Shown here piece by piece: positions 58,005-64,000 of a stretch of DNA of 64,000 bases. The DNA comes from Euonymus europaeus (lineage: Eukaryota > Streptophyta > Magnoliopsida > Celastrales > Celastraceae): contig OY756960.1 in the NCBI GenBank assembly GCA_963580455.1, positions 7,378,001 to 7,442,000 on the forward strand. The letters are read 5' to 3'. Below the pieces are notes generated by a model, which worked only from the letters and a program-made list of their open reading frames with translations, did not search any database and was not told the DNA's origin. The translations under genes and the position numbers were made by a program. How positions within the stretch are numbered: position 1 is the stretch's first letter; the number at the start of each line of letters is the position of its first letter.

Positions 58005-59128
58005 TGTAATACCCCGACCAAAAAAATACCAAAAAATAAAATAAAATTGTGAAATCGGGTTCAAAAATACCAAAAATTAAGTTAATTCAACTAAGGATGG
58101 CTTAGTAATTAATAAAATTGAATTAAGTAAATAATAAAAAATAATAATGAATCAATGTATATATAAGGCCCACTTTCAGTGCGCATGTATTGGCCAATTA
58201 ATTGAATCAAAAATAGATGAATAATAGGGAGATTTGGAGGCAAGTCCATAAAATGGAACTTATGAGCTTTAAAATCCACTGAAAAATCTTGTTTTTATTT
58301 TAGTCCACTCCACTGCAGCTTTTAATTGTTTTTACATCAACAAAATTTTAAACATTTTATCTCTCAAAAATACATGATAGATTTCAAAGAAATAAATTGC
58401 ATATTGGAACACACCATATAAAACTTTTTCTAATAGGACTCATTATCTATAGTTTTTAATGTATTTTTTCAATTGCATTATTTTTCAAAAATAAATAAAT
58501 AATTAGTATATGCACTATGTAATTGTGTTTTTTTCATTACTGTAACATAAACAATAAGTCTTAAACCCTAAAGGGAACATATTCTCTAAATCCTAACAGG
58601 CTCATGTATCAAATTTTCATGTTGTAACCTAACCAATAAGTGTTAAACCCTAAGGAGAATGGATTCGCTAAACCATAACAAAATCGTGTATCAAATTTCC
58701 CTGCTATAACCTAAACAATAAGTGTTAAATCCTAAGGGGAACGAATTCGCTAAACCCTAATGGGCTCATGTATACTCATCATACTTGATTTTCATATATA
58801 ATAATGAAATGATTTTCTATATTTTAAAGGGCACTTATGCAATTTAACTAATAAAAAGTTACTTTAATTACAAAAAAACCTAAAAACTAGGCCTAATTAT
58901 AATTAAGTTTAAATGAGTGATCTTACCTTTAATAAGTCTTATAAAGTGGATCTACCTACAATTTTGCTTAAATAATAATAAGTAAAGGATCGTTTATGCA
59001 CTTTACGCACAACAACATTCCTCTTCGTGTTCAAAACAAAACAAGTGCATAGTTAGACCGAGTGAAGGAAAAAGAGAGGGACAAAGAAAAAGAGGGGTGA
59101 TTATTGTTGAAGATTTCAACAAAATTCT
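58005..59128 (+). repeat. Tekay/Del-like LTR 3, left part
   Basis: Starts TGTAATACCCCGACC at 58005, fifteen bases after the chromodomain reading ends. Interrupted at 59128 by solo LTR copy B; continues at 61517-61861. Contains the 82-bp tandem repeat at 58540-58790. Confidence 0.82.
58540..58790. repeat. 82-bp tandem repeat with telomere-like motifs
   Basis: The phrase AATAAGTSTTAAAYCCTAA recurs at ~58553, ~58635 and ~58717, an 82-bp period, about three copies. Each copy carries two AAACCCTAA-like motifs. Confidence 0.88.
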
Positions 59129-61511
59129 GTTGGACCATAGGTCCTACATTTTTGTTTTGATGCAAAAATACATATTGGACTATTTGATTGTGCTTAACTT
59201 TGGATGAATTTGGATAAATCATGAAATGAATTATATCTATTGATTTAAGCTTCATTATATATATTTGGAATCATGTTTGATCATGTTTGATATAAATTGG
59301 ATGAATCTGGACTGACTTATTTTTCGATGCTAAAATCTGTCACAACATCACACTGCGCACACGTTGGTTGAACAATCATAACTTATTCATATGAGCTCTG
59401 ATTGACTTGATTCTTGTTCTGAAAATTATTTAAGACACTCTGGAATTTTTCATTGTCAAATAGTGTCAGGTCAATTTTAAGTTTATCAGGTTCAATTTAT
59501 CTGATGAAATAAATTCACCTGTGTAGTCATTAAACTGGGCTAGTTGAGCTTTGCATGATCAAATTGAATGACCAAATGACCTCAGTTATAAGTGAAATTT
59601 TGTATGAACATTCATTTTTATATGAAATGATTTATCATGTGCTTATTTGAATTTTATTAAGCTTATAACATGTTGATTAACCTAAGTGCTAGCATTGAAG
59701 CTCTTTGAGCTTACAAGCAAAAATGGGATGTTTTGTCATCTATTCTTTTTGTAGGCTTAATCAACTGATCATCATGAGCCTATTTGAAGTATCATGAAGC
59801 TGATTCTATTGATAAAATTTGTGCATCATGATTTGAAGCTCATTTAGACAAGTTTGGACATGGTCAACCCTATTTGGTTCAAGCTTGACACTTTGTGTGC
59901 AAGAAATGGTTCCAGCCGTGTGCCTTGTGTTATTATTTCTGGAGAATTAACTCAAGAACTTCTAGAAGCCTTATCATGTGTTTTGGAGTCAAACAAAGTA
60001 GAGGGAATACAAGTTTGAAATACTTGGTTGGTAGTGTGCCTAACACTTGCACTATGGAGACAAGGAAGAGACAAGGGAGAGACATGATGACATAAAGTTA
60101 TAATATTTTCCAGAATTTAAGATGGACTTGTTTGGCATTCCTTGAGAGAGAGTTGCTTCATGAAGAAGACTCATTTGATTGATCCAAACAAGGTGCAACT
60201 CAAAATGACAACTCTTGACAAAATGATGCCAACGGCACTATTTTTGAAGGATGGGATTAGAGTGGTTGAATTAAAGAAGGGTCCAGATTTTACAGAAAAT
60301 GAAAGGCCAAGATTTGAAGAGGTGTTGATCCAATGACTAAGTTTGTGTTTTGTTTGGAATGAACAATAGGGGGCAGCAACGTCTAGGTTGGGCAAGAAGC
60401 ATTTTGCAAATTTCTACTAAGGGTTCAAACTTACTTGCTCTCAACTTCATCTTCTTGATTCAAGCTTCTTCCTTGCGATCTCTTGCTACCACTTTGATTA
60501 CATTCAAGCCATCATCTTCCTATTTGAAAGAGAGATCCAAAAAACTCCTTGAACCACCCCAAAATCTTTCTACCCTTGGGTACTCTTGGTGTGTTCTTGA
60601 GAGTTCTTCAACAAAGCTTCATCTAAACCTATTCTTGATCTAGTGTGAGCTTTGTATGAGATTACAAGAGTGTTTGCTACACATTTGAATCCAAACCCAT
60701 TTGAGCAACATCTTGTGAATTTGAGTGTTCTCCAACCATATATAGCCTAGAGCTAATCTTGAGAGAACCAAAATCCAAATACTTGTAAAAGTCCCTTTTG
60801 AGGGCATTACCTTTGAGAGGTGTGTGAAAGTTTAAGGTTAGCTTCAAACCTTGTTGGTGTACAAGTTTGGGGTGTTCTTGGAAACCCTAAGTTTGTGGTG
60901 AACTTGCAAAACCACATATATCCTTTGGTGGATTGGGAAATCCTAAGCTTGAGGGCTTAGGTAGTGGATGTAGGTGTGAGCACCGAACCACTATATATCC
61001 TTGTGCACACTATTTTGATTTCCTTGCTTGTTTGTGTGTTAGACTTGCTGCCTTGTAGTGACTTATTTTTGATTATCATTCTATTGGTGTTATTGGTGAT
61101 TTTTGTGCCTTAGAAGTTGATATTAGGGTGTTGCTTGCTGCCATTGCTTGTTGGGATATTGCTTGTGGTTGAACAACTTGTGATTATTGAATTCTAGGTA
61201 TACTTTTGATTGTTAATTTTCCAGAATACCAATCTGTCCGTGAATTGTTCATATAGCTAGACTTTGAATTTTGAGCTGAATTTTTGATATAGTGTTCATT
61301 GAGGTGTTTTAATATTGCATATCAAATTTCGTTACATTCCGAGTTGAATTGCTAGGTCAAATTGCATTTACACAATTAGTGCGCAGATTTGCATTCTTGA
61401 CATTGCCTTAATCATTTGTGAGTTTTTAGGTTGTGGTTTTGTACTTGGGGTTTATACTTAGTTTTTTAAAACACAATTCACCCCCCCTCTTGTGTTAGCC
61501 TAGTGATTTCA
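59129..61511 (+). mobile_element. Solo LTR, family 'CTAGTGATTTCA', copy B
   Basis: 2383 bp, TGTTGGACCATAGGTCC...AGCCTAGTGATTTCA, with a perfect 5-bp duplication AATTC (59124-59128 and 61512-61516). Shares with copy A the phrases GGGGGCAGCAACGTCTAG and TTGTGTTAGCCTAGTG. No coding sequence is recognised. Inserted in Tekay LTR 3. Confidence 0.92.
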
Positions 61512-61516
61512 AATTC

Positions 61517-61861
61517 AAGTATCAAGAGAGAGCCTAAACGAGATTCAACAAGAATTTCTTAAGATTTAAGGTAAGGAATTTTGATTTCCAAAGTTAGGTT
61601 TATGGGTTTTTGTAGATATGTGTTGAATCTTGATTTTGGGATGAATTAGAGATAGAATAGGTTCATTGGGACTTGGTTATGGTTATATATGTAGGTTTGA
61701 TAGCTGATTTGAACACAAGCTCAAAATGTTAGAGATTCCAAGAGTTGAGAATTTTCTAGAGAGAGAAAGGTAACGAATTTCTTATTTTCCTTGGTTGTTG
61801 GATTTTGATATATGAAATGAGATATATGATTGATATGAAATGAGTTTTATTTTTTCCTATA
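61517..61861 (+). repeat. Tekay/Del-like LTR 3, continued
   Basis: After copy B the LTR resumes; GAGAGAGAAAGGTAACGAATTT (~61760) corresponds to GAGAGAGAAAGGTAAGGATTTT in LTR 1 (~47468). Cut at ~61861 by the Tat-like element. Confidence 0.7.
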
Positions 61862-62335
61862 TGTTTAGGTTGGCAAAAGCCGAACCCAAGTGATGAGGAC
61901 AATTTTCCTCTACAATCACAGCACGACACGTGGATACAACAGACATCAGCTTCATGCTCGGTACCGAGAAGAAGGATGTACATTCCTCAGTACTCATCTT
62001 CAGAGTGGTAAAAAGCTGTCATGAACTACCCAAACAGGAACTACCTTCACTATAAAAAGGGACAAACCCTCAGGTAAAAGGGACAACTTTTAACTGACTA
62101 CAAGAGCACCGAGCAGTGCACTTCACAGAGTTCCTTTGTGCTAGCATCTGACTTGAGCGTCGGAGCGCCAAAGCCAGAGAACACTCTCTAGCGGGCCTCT
62201 AGCTTACGTTTGCTCTTTGTCACAGGATAATTCCATTGTCGGAAGGGAGCTAATCCGAGGAAGGACATCATCAGACGAGAAAGCTCTTGTTCAAACCTAT
62301 CCTGATACGTCTTGGACTGATTTGAGACGTCATCA
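61862..62335 (+). repeat. 5' LTR of the Tat-like element
   Basis: Ends GACGTCATCA at 62335, two bases before the PBS. The start TGTTTAGGTTGG at 61862 is the best TG candidate; it cannot be checked without the 3' LTR. Confidence 0.65.
62051..62058 (+). promoter_or_regulatory. LTR TATA box
   Basis: TATAAAAA in CACTATAAAAAGGGACAAAC, a strong plant TATA box, about 285 bp before the LTR end and ~320 bp before the gag ATG. Confidence 0.75.
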
Positions 62336-62337
62336 GA

Positions 62338-62356
62338 TTGGCGCCGTCTGTGGGAA
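62338..62356 (+). other. Primer-binding site of the Tat-like element
   Basis: TTGGCGCCGTCTGTGGGAA, the perfect PBS phrase typical of plant Tat-type gypsy elements. Confidence 0.9.
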
Positions 62357-62373
62357 TTTCCATAACAAAAATT

Positions 62374-64000
62374 ATGGTTCGGGCTAGAGCTTTAAGAGGA
62401 GAAGAACAACAGGCTGAGGCAGCAAACGAAAATGCCGAGCACCAGCCTCAACCATTGGTGCAAGATCAGATCGCTGAACTATTGCATCAGATGAATGTCC
62501 TTGCGCAACGCCTGGACATGATCCAAGGACAAGTGCAGGATCACCAACCAATCCGAAATGAGATCATTTCTCATAAGACGAGAAATGACCACTCTCACAC
62601 TGATGAGTCAAGAAATCCCGACCTCCCAGGAACCTCGGTAACCATTGCTCGAAGAACTCAGCCCACTCATACTTACGAGGGGGATAGCAAGTTTATCGAG
62701 GGAGTAGTGGATCGCAAAATAGCTGCTTTGCAAGGCTGTCCCTTCTTGGATACAATGGACTGGGATAGGAACTTGACTCCATTGTCGACTGAGGTGCAAC
62801 AAGCTCGGGTACCGACAAGCTTTAAGGTTACCAGTGTGGAAAAATATAATGGGACAGGGGATCCGCTAAACCATGTTATCGGTTTTCAAACCATGATGGA
62901 GTTTCAGCGGGCCTCTCAGGAAGCATGCTGCAAAATTTTCCCAGTCTCGCTTGTCGGAGTGGCAAGACGTTGGCTCAGAGCTCTGCCACAAGGCAGCATT
63001 CACAGTTTTGACGACCTAACGAACAGGTTCGTTGCTCATTTTGCAAGCTCCAGACCGGTGAAGAAGACGAACGCCACACTGTTTACCATCAGACAGAAAC
63101 CACAGGAGAGTTTGAGAGAATTTGTAACTCGGTTCAACAGAGATTGCTTAGAGATACCAGACCTCCAGCCGATCATAGCCATCACAGCCTTCACGACTGG
63201 AGTACGACATGTGACGCTAAAGCATTCATTGTCGAAAAAGAATCCAAAAAGTATCCCCGAACTGCTCTCAAGAGTTGAAAAGTACATTACTGCTGACGAA
63301 ATGATGGCTGAACCACATGTAACCGAACAATCCTTAGACAGGTCTCCCCCGAGGAGAAGGTCAGACGCTGGTCGACCAACCGAAAGGAAAACTAGTGGAT
63401 TCGGTAGATCATTCACCAGAAGAGATGACCGAACCAAACTTGAGAGATATGATTCCTACACTCCACTCAATTCCTCTTTGAAAAGAGTATTGAATGAGAT
63501 ACAGGATCGCGACATCGTCAGGTGGCCGGCAAAGATGAAGCCCACTCCAGGTAGGATGGGGAGCGACAAGTATTGTAAATTCCACCGGGGCCTTGGTCAT
63601 GATACTGATGAATGTCGCCACCTGAAAGACGAGGTGGAAAACCTAATCCGGAGAGGATACCTCAAGCGTTTTACTAGCTCCGGAGGAGATAAGCGAGAAA
63701 GAGAAGGAAGAAAAGAAAATCCAAGAGGTCCAAGAGAGAATGAGGACAGACGACAGAGGAGGCGGCGAGAGGAGTCCCCTCGTCATCGGAATCGTGGAAC
63801 AGCTGGTACCATTGGTATGATAGTCGGTGGTCTAGCTTCGGGAGGAGAAAGTTCATCTGGGAGGAGAGCATATGCTCGGACTGTGCATCAGATCAATGAG
63901 AAGTCAAAGAGAACGAGAATGGGGGAGGAGAAGATAACATTCTCGGAAAAAGACGGGGATGGTTTGCACCAGCCTCATGACGATGCGTTGGTCATTGATG
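62374..64000 (+). CDS. Gag polyprotein of the Tat-like element, 5' partial gene
   Basis: Open for 542 codons from the ATG at 62374 to the window end, no stop. An N-terminal Gln/Glu-rich stretch with heptad-like spacing (~28-55, possible coiled coil) precedes a Retrotrans_gag core (~155-300: EKYNGTGDPLNHVIGFQTMM, ARRWLRALPQGSIHSFDDLT, LREFVTRFNRDCLEIPDL). A basic linker rich in Arg (~325-345) and a zinc knuckle CKFHRGLGHDTDEC (~401-414) with the following HLKDEVENLIRRGYLKRF follow. Near the end GTIGMIVGGLASGGES marks the passage to the protease domain. Gag would form the particle and bind element RNA. GC content is higher than in the decayed elements around it, as expected of a young copy. Confidence 0.9.
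   Translation, partial: MVRARALRGEEQQAEAANENAEHQPQPLVQDQIAELLHQMNVLAQRLDMIQGQVQDHQPIRNEIISHKTRNDHSHTDESRNPDLPGTSVTIARRTQPTHTYEGDSKFIEGVVDRKIAALQGCPFLDTMDWDRNLTPLSTEVQQARVPTSFKVTSVEKYNGTGDPLNHVIGFQTMMEFQRASQEACCKIFPVSLVGVARRWLRALPQGSIHSFDDLTNRFVAHFASSRPVKKTNATLFTIRQKPQESLREFVTRFNRDCLEIPDLQPIIAITAFTTGVRHVTLKHSLSKKNPKSIPELLSRVEKYITADEMMAEPHVTEQSLDRSPPRRRSDAGRPTERKTSGFGRSFTRRDDRTKLERYDSYTPLNSSLKRVLNEIQDRDIVRWPAKMKPTPGRMGSDKYCKFHRGLGHDTDECRHLKDEVENLIRRGYLKRFTSSGGDKREREGRKENPRGPRENEDRRQRRRREESPRHRNRGTAGTIGMIVGGLASGGESSSGRRAYARTVHQINEKSKRTRMGEEKITFSEKDGDGLHQPHDDALVID

Larger units (their letters stand above)
61862..64000 (+). mobile_element. Tat-like Ty3/gypsy element, 5' part, young
   Basis: LTR, TATA box, PBS and an undamaged gag frame; the element continues beyond the window. 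Its lack of any stop contrasts with every other retroelement here. Confidence 0.85.

Overview
The window is plant nuclear DNA, almost certainly from a eudicot and probably pericentromeric or another heterochromatic, repeat-rich region. The evidence is a long ~174-bp satellite block, Ty3/gypsy elements of the Athila, Tekay/Del and Tat kinds, a Ty1/copia element, an L1-type LINE with an RNase H domain, tRNA-derived SINEs, hAT and Mutator-like DNA transposons, and one host gene with plant introns. I cannot name the species.

Layout: 1-5664 is a ~174-bp satellite with a five-unit higher-order order, split by a solo LTR (2748-3898) with a perfect GTTTC target duplication. 5665-15806 is a decayed Athila-like element whose 5' LTR is cut off where it meets the satellite; its gag-pol is in one frame apart from five stops and two frameshifts, followed by an env-like ORF relic. 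Its 3' LTR abuts a Tekay/Del RT-RNase H remnant (15807-18464). A short unassigned stretch (18465-19345) holds a broken MADS-box exon. 19355-24597 is a palindromic Mutator-like element with long inverted repeats and inverted arrays of a GGTTGAGAA-headed 24-25-bp monomer.

The only intact host gene is a proline transporter (AAAP/ProT family), 24794-32372, seven exons, 475 codons. It is hemmed in by transposons: the Mutator-like element ends ~196 bp upstream of its ATG, and a hAT element (26527-29876) with an uninterrupted 756-residue transposase and a perfect 8-bp target duplication sits in intron 3, itself inside a SINE.

33152-46985 is one minus-strand LINE broken into pieces by a 2.9-kb solo LTR, a second LTR that itself contains a decayed copia element, and a third solo LTR. 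46986-61861 is a Tekay/Del array of the form LTR-internal-LTR-internal-LTR, all decayed, with a further solo LTR (59129-61511) of the same family as the one in the LINE. From 61862 a much younger Tat-like gypsy element starts: LTR, TATA box, primer-binding site and a gag frame open from 62374 to the window end.

Apart from the proline transporter, the hAT transposase and the Tat-like gag, the coding sequences are relics. All calls are by eye; no database search was possible.
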